Source: Lewinellaceae bacterium
GTDB lineage: Bacteria > Bacteroidota > Bacteroidia > Chitinophagales > Saprospiraceae
Direction: 5' to 3'
NCBI GenBank assembly: GCA_016712415.1
Contig: JADJRC010000027.1
Location: 14,385-78,384 of the forward strand
DNA: 64,000 nucleotides
Both the position numbers and the translations under genes were made by a program. This document shows, one piece after another, positions 39,465 through 55,400 of this stretch (positions are counted from its first letter, which is position 1; each line of letters begins with the position of its first letter). The notes beneath the pieces are model-generated. The model was not told the origin of the DNA, made no database searches, and saw nothing but the letters and a program-made list of their open reading frames with translations.

Positions 39465-39704
39465 ATGCCAGGGAAAAAGAAAATAACTGCCATGTACTCC
39501 AATCCTGCTGCCTGGTGGAGTACCCTGCCGGGCTACTGGAAAAAGGCCTTTAATGAAGCTATTCTGGGTCGGGAGGCAACGGAACAACCGCCTCAGGAAG
39601 ATGTCATGAAGAACCTGCAAAACATCAGTGTTCTGCGCTTCTCCGGACCGAATGCGCCTTTTCCCAATATGCGCCTCTTGGGTATTCGCTGTTTGAGAGG
39701 GTGA
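39465..39704 (+). pseudogene. N-terminal fragment of a leucine-rich-repeat-type protein
   Basis: 79 codons: MPGKKKITAMYSNPAAWWST, LPGYWKKAFNEAILG, then DVMKNLQNISVLRFSGPNAP and a stop at 39702-39704. A WW...W-K-x-x-F-N-x-A opening followed by L-x-x-L-x-x-L-R-F is, as I recall, how many Bacteroidota LRR proteins begin. The rest is absent or frameshifted. The 295 bp before it (39170-39464) hold a possible terminator (GCGCCTCCCGG / CCGGGAGGCG near 39200-39230) and nothing else. Confidence 0.45.
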
Positions 39705-40494
39705 TTCCGGTATACAAACGATTTTGTCGCGACAAACAATTGCGCCCCGCTATACCATATAACTTTTCAAAACAGTTGTTTTGAATTATGTAAAAGTATT
39801 GTTATATTTAAGTGTTTGTATGATAGGTGTTTTAATGTATTCTTTTTCGACGAAAATAAACTTGTCTAAAGCATTGATAGTCAAAATCTAATCCTTAGAA
39901 TGGCCTTAGAATGGTAAACTTAACCTTTGTTATTCGCACTAATTTATAGGCTTGGCTTTATGTTTGCCAATGATTTCTACATTTTTAATCGCTTTATAAA
40001 CCTTATGGGTGAGGAATGCTTTTGAAGCATTTGCAATGCAATTAATTTTCCAGCGTACGGCTATTCTCTCGCTCCATCATTAATTTATCCTGTTATTTTC
40101 CGATTGTAAGGTTATACCAATAACCGTTCGGTTTTTATGCCGATTCATATGCTTTTTTTAATCCATATCTCTGAAAGTTTAATTAGGTTTCCATGTTTAT
40201 ACATATACTTCCATATGTATTCCTTTGCTTGCTTACTATGGCCCTTGTTACAAGTGTCCAATGCCTCCTGTGGTGCAAGCAATTGAAAATATCCGCAAAC
40301 CATTCCACGCGCCATTTCGCTGCTTCAGGCGATAAGGTATTACTATCCACAACTCTATCGGGCTTCCTGCCCTGCTGTACCAAGGTGCAGATATTGGCTA
40401 TTCAGGCTGGTTTTTCCTGATGAATAGTGCTCTATGAACCTGATAATTTGATTATTCAATTTTCCTTATTTCTGTTTATCCATCCCCATCGGTT
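39705..40494. other. AT-rich intergenic region upstream of the giant adhesin
   Basis: 790 bp clearly richer in A/T than the surrounding genes. ORFs of 66-75 codons occur on both strands near 40183-40420 but lack a recognisable protein pattern. It probably contains the promoter and a long 5' untranslated region of the adhesin gene. No repeat, RNA gene or riboswitch is recognisable. Confidence 0.55.
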
Positions 40495-43400
40495 ATGAAA
40501 AATAACTTCTACGCAATGTTTTTTGTGAAAAGCACTCAGTCCTCAATTCGGGGATTGTTGATTGCTGCCATTTTCACCCTGCTGTTGTCCTCGGCCGGAC
40601 AGGCACAATGCGTCTTGCTGAATGACAATTTCGATGCGAACCCGGTTTTGGCAGCAGTCAACACCGATGGGGCATGGTACCCCGACCGCTACCGGCCTGC
40701 CGGTTTTGCGATGGATAATTTGGGTGGAGAAAACGTCCTGAAAATATCCATTGATGGCATCAACGATGGCGCCCTGAATCGCCCAAGTGGCCAGCAGGGT
40801 ACTTTCTATAACACGCAGGGGCGAAAGATTAACCAGTGTGGGAAGTGTGTCACGTTGCTCAGAGGAGAAATTTATATTCCGTCAGACTGGGCAACGAAGC
40901 ATCGGCGCACCGATATGTGGGCAACTACTTTTACAATTGCTGATGCAGCGTTGGATTATCCGATCATCGGTTTTGCAAATGTAGACGGCGTATCACCGAC
41001 CCTTCGGTATTGGGATGGCTCCGGCCTCGGGGTCTGGGTAAATGTTGCCGGCCTGGTATACGATACCTGGATCACATTGGAGTCCTCTCTCTCAGGAGGT
41101 AACATTGTTTACAAAGTAAATAATGTAATAGTTGGTACTGTTCCTTCGGCCAGCTCTGTTTATTTCGGCAATATCATCATGCAGGCTTATAACTTTAACG
41201 ACCCTGCGCTCCCGCTTGTGAATCAAAGTACCGACTCTTATGATGCATATTGGGATAATTTGTACACTTCAGGAAATACCGGAGCGAATATCGTACTGAA
41301 TACCACCACGCTTGAGTCATTCTGCTCTTTGCAGGAAGCTATTAATGATGCCGGCACCCTGGCCGGGCATACGCTTCAACTGGAGGGGAACCTTACAGAG
41401 GATATTATCTCGCTCAACAAAGCCCTGACCATTGACGGTAATGGTAAAATCCTTACCTCAACTTCAATAAATTACGGCATTGAGGTATCTGTGGCAGGCG
41501 CCACGATCCAGGACCTGACGGTGGAAACGGCAGGCACTTTTGGTATTCATTCGACTTGCGGATCAGACAACCTCGCGCTCACTAATGTAACGGTAGACAA
41601 TTGCGGCGGCACAGGTATCGCCCTGAACGGCTCTGACAATTGTGTGCTCACCAACATCACCTCCACCAATAATGGCGGCAACGGCGTTTCCATAACCAAT
41701 TGTGACAACCTCACGATCAACGGCATAACCACCAGCGGGAATGCCTTTGGAGGCGGTTTCAACGCCGGTATCGGTTTGTTTACCAGCAGCAGTACCTGTC
41801 CGCCGGCCGGGATCAATGGATTTACGCTCACGGGCACTATAAGCATCGCCGAAAACGTAAAGGTTTATGCTCAAAAAGAAAATGCGGCTGATGTGATTAC
41901 CGGCCTGAGCGGCAGCTCGATAGAATGGGCTGTGGGAACCAGTGCCACGGATCGCTCTTACTGGCCCGACAAAGCTACAGCCTATGCGGTAGTGGATGCA
42001 CTCTTCGAGGCGCCCTACAACCTGCCGAACACCACCGTGTTTGTGGAGGAAGTCGCTACCGACAATCTTTATGTCGACGATGACCCCAACGGTGATGCCA
42101 CACCGCCGATGTCGATCCAGACGGCCGTGAATTTTGCAGCTTCGGGCAAGACTGTCTTTGTTGAAGACGGCATCTTTAACGAAAGGATAACCGTCACTAA
42201 ATCGCTGACTATCGACGGAAACGGCATGGCATCAACTGTACTGTATGGTACCGGTCTTCCTGCAGGCGCCAGCGGTATTACCATCAGTAGCGGTATTACC
42301 AATGTCACCATCCAGGACCTTGGCGTAACTGCATTTACGGGCAGCTCTCCGAACAGCACCGGAGGTATATATGCTGTCGGCGGCAATAATAACCTGACCC
42401 TCAAGCACCTCGACGTGAGCAATAACCCCAGTTGCTCCGGTATCTATATCGAGGGAAATGCAGGCGTCAGCGACGTTATGATCGACGACGTAAAATCACA
42501 CGGGCACGGCAGCGGAGCCCGGGGCATAGTCATTTGGAACGGCTTGAAAAGTAATATTACCATCCAAAACTGCGAAGTGTACAGCAACAACTGCTGTGGC
42601 ATCGAACTTCAGGATGGTACTGCCACAGGCGTCACGCTGTTTAACAACAACGTTCACGACAATGCCGACAGCGGCATTAGTCCCATTGGTCTGACCGGAC
42701 CTGGCGCCAACCTGATCGACATGAATACGGTCACCAATAATGGCCGTTTTGGCATTGAGATCAAACTGCCCAACGGCTCAGGCGCCACCTCAGGCCCCGG
42801 CAGCATTGTTGTGCAAAACAACACGGTGACCCGTAACACCACCATTATCCCCGAAACACGTGACATCGCCGGTATTGCAGTGTATCGCCGCGGGTACGTC
42901 ATCGGCAACAACAATGTCAATATTCCCACGGGCGTGGTGGTGCAGAACAACACGGTATCGGGCTACACGCAGCCGAGCAGCAGCGATGGCTTTGGTATCG
43001 TCATTGAAGGCACCAATCATACAGTTAGCGGTAATATAGTATCCGGCAACAATGTCGGGATTCAACAACAGGCCGGCCACCTGCCTTATGTGGAAAATAC
43101 AGGAACCGACGGCGATCAGAGCAATCTGGCCGACCTGTATTTCGGGCGTGGCAACGCTCCGTTTACTTGCGGGAATACCATTAGCGGTAATACGTTAAGT
43201 AGTAATACGGTTAATACCCGCGATGTGGGCGCCGGCGTGAATACATTGGCAGGCGTTGTGAAAAATACCAACACAGGCGAGACATTCTGCTCCATCCAGG
43301 GGGCTAACGACGACTCCAATACACTCAATGGGCACTCGATCGAAGTGCCGGCAGGTACTTATGTGGAGAATGTAACTATTACCAAATCACTCAACATTCT

Positions 43401-46400
43401 CGGGCCAAATGCAGCAATCGACCCTAATACAGGTATCCGCGTAACGGAGGCTATTGTTAAACCGGCCGTCATAGCACTCGAGCCTGTAACAACCGGTGCA
43501 ATCTTCCGCCTTGGAACTACCAGCCATATTGATGTGACCATTAAGGGTTTAACCATCGACGGTAGTAACCCTGCCTTAGGCGCAGGCCGTACCCTGAACG
43601 GCGTTGCCGTTCATACCGGCGCGGGCATAGTGAACAGCATCGGCTCCTTCGATGTCAATCCCGGTGGTCGTGATGTTAAAATGACCATTCAAAATAATAT
43701 CATCAAAAACCTGGAACGCTACGGTGTGCTGGCCGATGGGGTCACACCTGCAGTAGCATTGGCCGGCACCGATGTCAGCCACAATAAAATTGACAACCTG
43801 CCCTCGGGTAACAACTTTGGAGGAGGCCGCGGCCGCGCCATTGCTTTTGAGGAAAACCATTACGGCAGCGCGACCTACAACGTCATTAGCCGTGTCAATG
43901 TAGGCTGGCAGGACGATAACTATTATCTCTCCTCGCCAGGTGCAGGCACTGTAGTGGACAACAATACCATTTCGACCTATCATCGCGGTATCTTCCATAA
44001 TCTGCAATATTCGAACGCTACGGATGCCACTATCTCAAACAACAGTATTTCGGTAGAGACAAGCGGCGATTTCTCCGCTTCTACATCCAACTTCGGTGTG
44101 GAATTGGCTTCGATCCAGAGCGCAGTAGGAGCAACGGTCACAAATAATAACTCCGCAGGAAACGTCTATGGTATTTTGCTGTGGAACCTGCCGACGACAG
44201 CCGATATCACGGTTAGCGGCGGTACGCTCAGCAACAACACCTACGGTGTTTACGCCACCAACTACGACCCGCAATTTGCCGACGGCAGTGCCAGCCACGC
44301 CATTCTGAGCGGAGTGACGATCAATGGCGCCACCGCAGCAGGGGTTTACGTGGAAGACAATCCGCTTCATGCTACCAGCGCGACTTTCAACCTGACAGTT
44401 AATAACGACTGCGAGATCACAGGTACCGGCCAAACACTCACGGGCGTTTTGGTAAAAGGAGCGGATGCCTCGGCCACAGTGGAAGACAACGACGCCTCCA
44501 TTCACGGCTTCGCTATCGGTATCGATGTAGACGGCGGTTCCGCCACAGTAACCAACAACCACATATACGATAACGGAATCGGTATACGCTTTACCAATGC
44601 GGGCGCCGGTACTGTAAATGACCTCAATAACTTCGACGGCGGCGGCAATCCCGACAACGGTGTCGACATCCAGGCCACAGCATCGGCGGGCTCCGTGACT
44701 GCTACGCCGAACAATTCATTCGCCGGCGATACCTATGGCATTGAAAACCTCAGTGCAACGGATATCGATGCGTCCAACTGCTACTGGGAAGCGGCCACCG
44801 GCCCTGGCCCCGTTGCTTTGGGTGGCGGTACGCCTATTACAACCAAAGTGATTTACTGCCCCTGGCTGAATGCAGCGCCTCCGGGCGGCATTGCAGTGGG
44901 GCGTGTCCACAATACCAATACCGGACTCGATTTTTGCTCAATACAAGAGGCTATCGACGATGCGGCTACCATTAATGGACATATTATTACCGTTGACCCC
45001 GGCACGTATAACGAGCAGGTACTGGTAAACAAAGAGGTAACGATAAAGCAGGCAACCGCAACCAAGCCAGTGATTGACTTCACGGGTACGCCCGGTCTGG
45101 CAAGCGGCAAGTTGACCCTGTTCGAGGTGACGTCGCCCAACGTGACGATTGAAGGCCTGGACTTTGAGGTGGATGTGACGAAGGTCGGCAGTGCGATAGT
45201 AGCGAGTTCGGCGACGTTGAACAACCTGACGGTAAAGGACAACGATATCAACCCTTACCGGTCAGGTGCGGGGACGGTATCGTACAGTTTGCGCAATGCG
45301 ATCAGCATCAACCACGGCGTATACCGGATCAATAGTGTCAACCCGACCATATTGGTACAAAACAATACGGTAAGTTACAACCTGGGCGTCGACGTTATGG
45401 CAGGCACCCCGGACGATGCGGGCTTCCGCTCTGGTGTGGCGACAGACGAGGGCGGCGGCACTATCACCCTGAATACCCTTCAGACGATCAACCATGATAT
45501 TATTGTACGTTTTTCAGGGAATGCAAGCGGAGCAAGCATTACGAACAACAACCTGAACGGCGGCGGTATCGAATTGGCCGACCAGAATGCAGCGGCGGGC
45601 ACGTTTACCGTTTCCAATAACATATTTACGTACGGACCTGTAAATGATCCGGCGGTAGGATTGCTTCGGATCAAAGACAACTACAACAGCATTCCGCACG
45701 TAATTTCTTCCAACACCTTCAATTACGACGGCTGGGCGGTATCGCTGGAGAACATGAACAGCATAACGCTGGACGGCAATACATTCACGTCGTCGTCGCC
45801 AACGGCACATGCGGTAGTGGTCAATACAAAGGCGATAGTGAGCCTGTCGAACAGCGTTGTACAGGTGCCGATAGCGGCCACGCTGACGAACAACAACTTT
45901 AACGGAACGGGCACAGCGCTGACATTCCAAAACCACGACAGCGATAATGATTCCTACGGAACATTTACGATAGGCAGTGTGGGCAATGAGAACAGCTTTG
46001 CCTCCACGCTCGGTTCGTTTATACATTTCGATGATCAAACCGGAGCCTCAAATGGCTCGACGTTCCCGAATTACAACGCCATAATAGGCGCCGGCGCATC
46101 AGCCATCACGACAATGGCATGCTGGGATCAGGATATTGATATACAGAACAATAAATTCGACGTTGGATCAGGCTTGCAATTGCCTTCTGCGATGAATTTT
46201 TCGGAGCGGACGGTATTGGAAGCCGGGCTTTACCACAAACCGGATGCCTCGTGTACGGGCCTGTTGATTTATATCTACCCGGTACATAACCTGACACAGA
46301 ATACGTACTATCTGACCATTCAAAGCGCAATTAATGCTGCCAATGCAAATGATGTCATCGAGTGTTCGGAATATACCTACAATGAAAGGGTAACGATTGA

Positions 46401-49400
46401 CAAGACACTCACCCTTCAGGGGGTAAATGAATCGAATTGTGTGATTACAGGCACGGGTCTTGCGGGGACAGGCAAGGGTATAACGATAAACACCGGCGTA
46501 ACCGGCGTAACGATTCAGTACCTGACGGTTCAAAACTTTGCCGGATCAAGCGGCAACGCTGATGGCGGTATCTATGCCGTAGGCGGGAACAACAACCTGA
46601 ATGTCAACCATGTCACCATTCAGAACAATGTGGGCGGCAGCGGATTTTATGCCAATGGTCCGGTCGATAACGTGACGCTGTATTACGTGACCGCATCGGG
46701 TCATACCGTCGGGGCCCGTGGCATTGTGATCTGGAACGGATTGAAAGAGAATATAACGATCACGAACTGCCATGTATTTGGCAACAACTGCTGTGGTATA
46801 GAGTTGCAGGACGGAACCGCCTCTGGCGTGACGATGACCAACAATAACGTTCACGACAATGGGGATAATGGCATAGGGATAGTGGGCCTTCAGGGCCCCG
46901 GCGCGAACCTGGTTTCCACAAACACACTATTAAATAACGGCCGTTTTGGTATTGAGATAAAGAATCCGAACGGTTCAGGAGCAAACGCCGGAGCAGGCAG
47001 TGTTGTGGTTGACAATAATATGGTAACAAGAAATGTTGCCATTGGCGACGTACGGGACATAGCGGGCATAGCCGTATTCCGCAGGGGCGTACTGGCGGGC
47101 AACGTGGATGTTCCGAATGGGGTAGTGGTAAGCAATAATACGGTGACGGGCTATACCCAGTCAAGCACAAGCGAGGGCTTCGGGATAGTTGTGGAAGGTA
47201 CGAATCATACGGTATCTGCCAATACGGTGAGCGGGAATGATGTAGGTATTCAGCGCCAGGCCGGCCATCTGCCATATCCTGGGGATGGAGATCAAAGCGA
47301 TTTGGCGGACACCTATTTTGGTCGGGGCAACTCGCCGGTCACCTGTGGGGTGACGTTAACGGGCAATATATTGAGCAATACGATAGACACACGTGACGTG
47401 CCTTTGAGCATTGGTACGGGTGGCTATGTGGTGAATACCACCAGTTTGAAAACCTTCTGTTCGATTCAGGCTGCAATCAACGACGCGGCGACGCTGACAG
47501 GCCATACACTGGAGGTCTATCCCGGCACGTATAACGAACAGGTACTGGTAAACAAAGAGGTAACGATAAAGCAGGCAACTGCAACCAAGCCAGTGATTGA
47601 CTTCACGGGTACGCCCGGTCTGGCAAGCGGCAAGTTGACCCTGTTCGAGGTGACGTCGCCCAACGTGACGATTGAAGGCCTTGATTTCGAGGTGGATGTG
47701 ACGAAGGTCGGCAGTGCGATAGTAGCGAGTTCGGCGACGTTGAACAACCTGACGGTAAAGGACAACGATATCAACCCTTACCGGTCAGGTGCGGGGACGG
47801 TATCGTATAGTTTGCGCAATGCGATCAGCATCAACCACGGCGTATACCGGATCAATAGTGTCAACCCGACCATATTGGTACAAAACAATACGGTAAGTTA
47901 CAACCTGGGCGTCGACGTTATGGCAGGTACCCCGGACGATGCGGGCTTCCGCTCTGGTGTGGCGACAGACGAGGGCGGCGGCGCCATCACCCTGAATACC
48001 CTTCAGACGATCAACCATGATATTATTGTACGTTTTTCAGGGAATGCAAGCGGAGCAAGCATTACGAACAACAACCTGAACGGCGGCGGTATCGAATTGG
48101 CCGACCAGAATGCAGCGGCAGGCACGTTTACCGTTTCCAATAACATATTTACGTACGGACCTGTAAATGATCCGGCGGTAGGATTGCTTCGGATCAAGGA
48201 CAACTACAACAGCATTCCGCACGTAATTTCTTCCAACACCTTCAATTACGACGGCTGGGCGGTATCGCTGGAGAACATGAACAGCATAACGCTGGACGGC
48301 AATACATTCACGTCGTCGTCGCCAACGGCACATGCGGTAGTGGTCAATACAAAGGCGATAGTGAGCCTGTCGAACAGCGTTGTACAGGTGCCGATAGCGG
48401 CCACGCTGACAAACAACAACTTTAACGGAACGGGCACGGCGCTGACATTCCAAAACCACGACAGCGATAATGATTCCTACGGAACATTTACGATAGGCAG
48501 TGTGGGCAATGAGAACAACTTTGCCTCCACGCTCGGTTCGTTTATACATTTCGATGATCAAACCGGAGCCTCAAATGGTTCGACGTTCCCGAACTACAAC
48601 GCCATAATAGGCGCCGGTGCATCAGCCATCACGACAATGGCATGCTGGGATCAGGATATTGATATACAGAACAATAAATTCGACGTTGGATCAGGCTTGC
48701 AATTGCCTTCTGCGATGAATTTTTCGGAGCGGACGGTATTGGAAGCCGGGCTTTACCACAAACCGGATGCCTCGTGTACGGGCCTGTTGATTTATATCTA
48801 CCCGGTACATAACCTGACACAGAATACGTACTATCTGACCATTCAAAGCGCAATTAATGCTGCCAATGCAAATGATGTCATAGAGTGTTCGGAATATACC
48901 TACAATGAAAGGGTAACGATTGACAAGACACTCACCCTTCAGGGGGTAAATGAATCGAATTGTGTGATTACAGGCACGGGTCTTGCGGGGACGGGCAAGG
49001 GTATAACGATAAACACCGGCGTAACCGGCGTAACGATTCAGTACCTGACGGTTCAAAACTTTGCCGGATCGAGCGGCAACGCTGATGGCGGTATCTATGC
49101 CGTAGGCGGGAACAACAACCTGAATGTCAACCATGTCACCATTCAGAACAATGTGGGCGGCAGCGGATTTTATGCCAATGGTCCGGTCGATAACGTGACG
49201 CTGGATTACGTGACCGCATCGGGTCATACCGTCGGGGCCCGTGGCATTGTGATCTGGAACGGATTGAAAGAGAATATAACGATCACGAACTGCCATGTAT
49301 TTGGCAACAACTGCTGTGGTATAGAGTTGCAGGACGGAACCGCCTCTGGCGTGACGATGACCAACAATAACGTTCACGACAATGGGGATAATGGCATAGG

Positions 49401-52400
49401 GATAGTGGGCCTTCAGGGCCCCGGCGCGAACCTGGTTTCCACAAACACACTATTAAATAACGGCCGTTTTGGTATTGAGATAAAGAATCCGAACGGTTCA
49501 GGAGCAAACGCCGGAGCAGGCAGTGTTGTCGTTGACAATAATATGGTAACAAGGAATGTTGCCATCGGGATGTTCGGGACATAGCGGGCATAGCCGTTTT
49601 CCGCAGGGGTGTATTGGCGGGCAATGTGGATGTACCGAATGGGGTAGTGGTAAGCAATAATACGGTGACGGGCTATACCCAGTCAAGCACAAGCGAGGGC
49701 TTCGGCATAGTCGTGGAAGGTACCAATCATACGGTATCTGCCAATACGGTGAACGGCAATGATGTGGGCATTCAGCGCCAGGCCGGCCATCTGCCTTATC
49801 CTGGGGATGGAGATCAAAGCGATTTAGCGGACACCTATTTTGGTCGGGGCAACTCGCCGGTCACCTGTGGCGTAACATTAACGGGCAATATATTGAGCAA
49901 TACGATAGACACACGTGACGTGCCTTTGAGCATTGGTACGGGTGGCTATGTGGTGAATACCACCAGTTTGAAAACCTTCTGTTCGATTCAGGCTGCAATC
50001 AACGACGCGGCGACGCTGACAGGCCATACACTGGAGGTCTATCCCGGCACGTATAACGAGCAGGTACTGGTAAACAAAGAGGTAACGATAAAGCAGGCAA
50101 CTGCAACCAAGCCAGTGATTGACTTCACGGGTACGCCCGGTCTGGCAAGCGGCAAGTTGACCCTGTTCGAGGTGACGTCGCCCAACGTGACGATTGAAGG
50201 CCTTGATTTCGAGGTGGATGTGACGAAGGTCGGCAGTGCGATAGTAGCGAGTTCGGCGACGTTGAACAACCTGACGGTAAAGGACAACGATATCAACCCT
50301 TACCGGTCAGGTGCGGGGACGGTATCGTACAGTTTGCGCAATGCGATCAGCATCAACCACGGCGTATACCGGATCAATAGTGTCAACCCGACCATATTGG
50401 TACAAAACAATACGGTAAGTTACAACCTGGGCGTCGACGTTATGGCAGGCACCCCGGACGATGCGGGCTTCCGCGCGGGTGTGGCGACAGACGAGGGCGG
50501 CGGCACTATCACCCTGAATACGCTTCAGACGATCAACCATGATATTATTGTACGTTTTTCAGGGAATGCAAGCGGAGCAAGCATTACGAACAACAACCTG
50601 AACGGCGGCGGTATCGAATTGGCCGACCAGAATGCAGCGGCGGGCACGTTTACCGTTTCCAATAACATATTTACGTACGGACCTGTAAATGATCCGGCGG
50701 TAGGATTGCTTCGGATCAAAGACAACTACAACAGCATTCCGCACGTAATTTCTTCCAACACCTTCAATTACGACGGCTGGGCGGTATCGCTGGAGAACAT
50801 GAACAGCATAACGCTGGACGGCAATACATTCACGTCGTCGTCGCCAACGGCACATGCGGTAGTGGTCAATACAAAGGCGATAGTGAGCCTGTCGAACAGC
50901 ATTGTACAGGTGCCGATAGCGGCCACGCTGACAAACAACAACTTTAACGGAACGGGCACGGCGCTGACATTCCAAAACCACGACAGCGATAATGATTCCT
51001 ACGGAACATTTACGATAGGCAGTGTGGGCAATGAGAACAACTTTGCCTCAACACTCGGTTCGTTTATTCACCTGGACAATGAGACAGGCCCCTCAAATGG
51101 CACTGTTTTCCCCAATTATGATGCGATAATCGGAGCAGGCGCATCGACAATTACCACAAAAGAGGCCTGGCTGACAAACCTGGATGCCTCCAACAACAAA
51201 TTCGACGTAGGCAGTGGTTTGCAATTGCCCTCGGCCATGACATTGACCGGTCTGTACACGCTGGAAGACAAAATCCAGCATGCCATCGATGATGCTGCGA
51301 CAGGCTTTGCCACAGTCGTGGCAACCAAGGCTTATGTCACACCGAATAGTTATGTGACACCACCTAATACCACACCATCCATTCAGCGCGGTATTGATAT
51401 CGTGCCCGGGGGCGGCACGGTACATATTCAGGCCGGCACAACCTATACCGGCGGCGCAGATGGTTCATCCAAAGATGTAACGTTGGCGCCAGGCGCCAGC
51501 CCGGCATGTGTGACGATTACAGGAAACATGACACTGAATGCCGGAGATGCCCTGGATATGGAAATCAATGGCACGACTGCCTGCACCGACTACGACCAGT
51601 TTACGGTAAACGGCATGGTAACGCTCGGCGATGCTGCGTTGACATTAACCTTGGGCTATACACCTACATTAGGCGACCAGATTACGATTATTGAGAACGA
51701 CGGCGTGGATGCTGTTTCTGGTATGTTCGCCCAGGGCTTTTCAATCACCGTCAGTGGCCACACCTTCGATATCAACTACGCAGGGGGCGACGGCAACGAC
51801 GTAGTACTGACGAAATGTTCAGGTGCTGTGCTTAACTCGACCACGGGCAAAACGTTTTGTTCTATTCAGGATGCGATAGACGATCCGTCAACAGTCAATG
51901 GGAATACCATTACGGTGGCGGCCGGAACGTACAATGAAAACATCATAATCAATAAAGAATTGAACCTGGTAAGTGCGAATACAGATGTGTCCTGTGCCAG
52001 CGCACGCAATCCCGAAAGTATCATCACGGGTGTAACGGCCGGCAATTTTGCGACAGTCACGATCGCGGCAGATAATGTCAACCTGAACGGCTTTACCATT
52101 ACCAATCCACTTGGTTCCTATGGTGTTTGGACAGAAGGCAGGAACAATCTTGATATCAAAAACAATATAATAACAGATATCGGAAACAGTTCCAATGGCT
52201 CAGGAGCCTCCTATGGTGTTGCAATAAAAATGGGCAGTTCGGCTAATATGGATGATATCATCGTATTGAATAACTGTATCAGCGATATCCGGGGTGGCGA
52301 GAATACATCGCTTTCCGGTGCGGCAGCCAAAGCCAACAATGGCAGCGGCGTAGGTATCGGCGCCGGATTTTCCGATGCGGCTTTCGATATAACGAACCTG

Positions 52401-55400
52401 ACGATAAGCGGAAATACGATAGATAATATCTCCGCCTGTGACAATGATTTCAGCGACGGCGGAAAAGGTGCTTACGGCGTACTGATCAACGTAGGCGCCA
52501 GCGCAACGGTTGGTAAAGCGGTGAGCCCGCTGGTTCAAAATAATGATATCACCAATCTCGCAGGGCATTGGTCGCATGGTGTGGGCCTGGAAGGCGAGAC
52601 ACCCGGCGCCATGATATTGAACAACTACGTCAATAATCTTACAGACACGAAAGGCAACACAGATGCCATTGGGGTCTTGCTGGAAGACAATGACGGTGCT
52701 GCGACGGTAGAAATACACAATAACAGTTTTACCAATATGGCGCTGGCCATCAAAAACCTGATGGTTCCGGCAATAGATGCTACTTGTAACTGGTACGGTA
52801 CCGCCAACGCAGTCACTATTGCGGGCCTGATTTCCGGGAATGTGACGTATTCGGCCTATCTGACGAGCGGCACAGATGGCAGTGCGGCTACGGGCTTCCA
52901 GCCTTCGGGCGCCTGCGACGGCAGCCCTGTGGTGATCTCCTCGGCAGTGCAGTCGCCGCAACTGTGTGCAAGCCAGGGTTCTATCCTTGTGACCTTCAGT
53001 GGCGGCACAGGTCCCTACGACATCGCCTGGACGGGCGGCAGCCCGGTTATCGGCGTCACCAGTCCGTATAACATTACGGGACTGACGGCAGGTATGTACG
53101 ATATAACAATTACGGACACATATAGCTCAACCGGTACGGCAAGTGCAACGGTGTTGTACCATCCGGTGGCGAACGTGACGCAGTCAACTACGCATGCTAC
53201 GATTCAGGATGCCATCGATGCAGCTACTACGGGCGATATACTTTTGGTATGTGCAGGCACTTATCCGGAAAATATCACTGTGGACAAACAGTTGGAAATT
53301 CGGGGTAATAACTATGGGATTGACCCGAACACAGGTGTACGGGTTGCGGAATCGATTATTGTTCCGGCTACCTCCGACCCGGATCCGAACAGCCTGACGG
53401 CGGTAAACATCATGTATCTGACTGCTGCGGCTTCTGGCAGCAGCATTGACGGATTCACATTCGACGGAGACAATACCAATCTGACAAGCGCTGTGGACAT
53501 CAATGGCGCCAATATTGACGCCATCGAAGCGCTCAGTGCATACGATGGTACAGGTAATCTCACGATCACTAACAACATTGTGAAAAACCTGAGTTACGCG
53601 GGCATGGATTTTTACAACTATTACAACGGTGGCGCTGTCACGACGAACAACTACATTACGAACAATAAATTGGACAATATTTTGCCGGATCAATACGGCA
53701 TTGGTATTCTGATTTACAACAACTTTTACGCTGATATATCGAACAACGTGATGACCAGAGTGCGGGTGTGCGTTCAAACGGGTAATTTTTACCTGGCGAA
53801 TACGGGTTCTACGCAATCTATCAGTGATAACGACATTGAATCTTCCAGAAGAGGGCTTTTCTACAACCTCATGTATGGTTCGGCTTCCGCTTTCGATGTC
53901 AACAATAACACCTTCACAACCTATGCCGGAGCACTCAATAACGAAGGAATTGCGCTAAGTTCCATAGGCGGTACAGTAGGCGTCAATGTGAACAACAATG
54001 ATGTAGACGGCGCATTCGCGGGTATCGACTTCTGGAACTGCGAGAGTACCAACACCGTAACGGTTAATGGCGGTAATCTCACAAATTGCCAGTACGGGGT
54101 ATTTGCCAATAATTACGATGGTTATACCTCCGATGCCAATACAGGTACCGTAGCGATCAGCGGCGTCACCATTACCGGCTCTACTATCGCTGCTGTTTAT
54201 GTAAAGGACAACGTACTCAACAGCAACAATGCCGATATTACACTGATCGTCAAGGATGATTGTGAAATCATCGGCACGGGGCAAACCCTGACGGGTATCC
54301 TCGTGGAAGGCTCCGATGCACATGCTATTGTACAAGACAATGATGCCTCGATCCACGGTTTTGCCATCGGTATCGACGTCAACGCCGGCTCGGCTACCAT
54401 CACCAACAACCATATCTATGACAACGGTATTGGTGTGCGCTTTATCAATGCCGGTACAGGCGACGTAAATACCAATAAGTTCTACGACGCTCTGCCGAAC
54501 GGCACCGATATCCAGGCCGAAAGTGATGCCGGCACGGTTACGGCTACGCCGAATAACTGGTTTGCCGGATCAACGTATGGTGTGGAGAATCTCAGCGCAA
54601 CAACCATAGATGCCACATTGAATTACTGGAATGACGCTTCAGGCCCCGGCGTAGTAGGCCCTGGTAGCGGTGCGAAAGTCACCAGCATGGTGGACTATTG
54701 TCCCTGGCTGGATGATATACCCGCTGCTTTCGGTGGAACACCTATGAGTACTTCACCGGTGATTACCATTCTGGTAACAGAAACAAGTGGTACGACAAAC
54801 GACGACGGAACGATATGCACCGGCGATGGTGTCACTTTGGACGTCACCAGTGCCGGCGCTACTGCTTACCTGTGGTCGCCAGGCGGTGAAGTGACGCCAG
54901 GTATATTGGTTTCACCGGGTAGTAGCACGCTATACAGCGTAACCGTCTCTTTTGCGGGGTGTGCCCCGACGGATGATCAACAGATCAACGTCGATCCGCT
55001 GCCCGACGCGACGATTACAGCAGATGCCGTCGTTTGTGGCAATGCCACCAGTCTGATGGCTTCTGTTCCCGATGCGGGAGTCGGTGCAACCTATGTTTGG
55101 AATGTTACTAACGGGTCTGTCACTGGCGGTGCAGGTACCAACACTATCACCTACGATGCCGGTATGTCTGGCACCATCACATTTGATGTTACAGTGACCT
55201 CACCCGGCAATTGCACCTCCACCGGTACATTGATGACCAATATTGACATGACTGATCCGACGATCACTTGTGTGGGCAATCTGAATGTTAACACGGATGA
55301 AGGCCTGTGTACTGCACTGGTCAACGGTATCGCCCCGGCCAGTGCCAATGATAACTGTCCTTTCACGATAACCTATATCATTACGGGGGCAGGCGCTACT

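Noticed and set aside
40183..40420. Small ORFs on both strands (66 and 75 aa) in the AT-rich gap
   Set aside because: No motif, poor start context, and composition unlike neighbouring coding DNA.
45262..50981. Sets of repeated minus-strand ORFs (63-228 aa) within the adhesin
   Set aside because: They recur with the 2,523-bp repeat because the DNA repeats; no start signals or protein motifs, and the plus-strand frame is the coding one.
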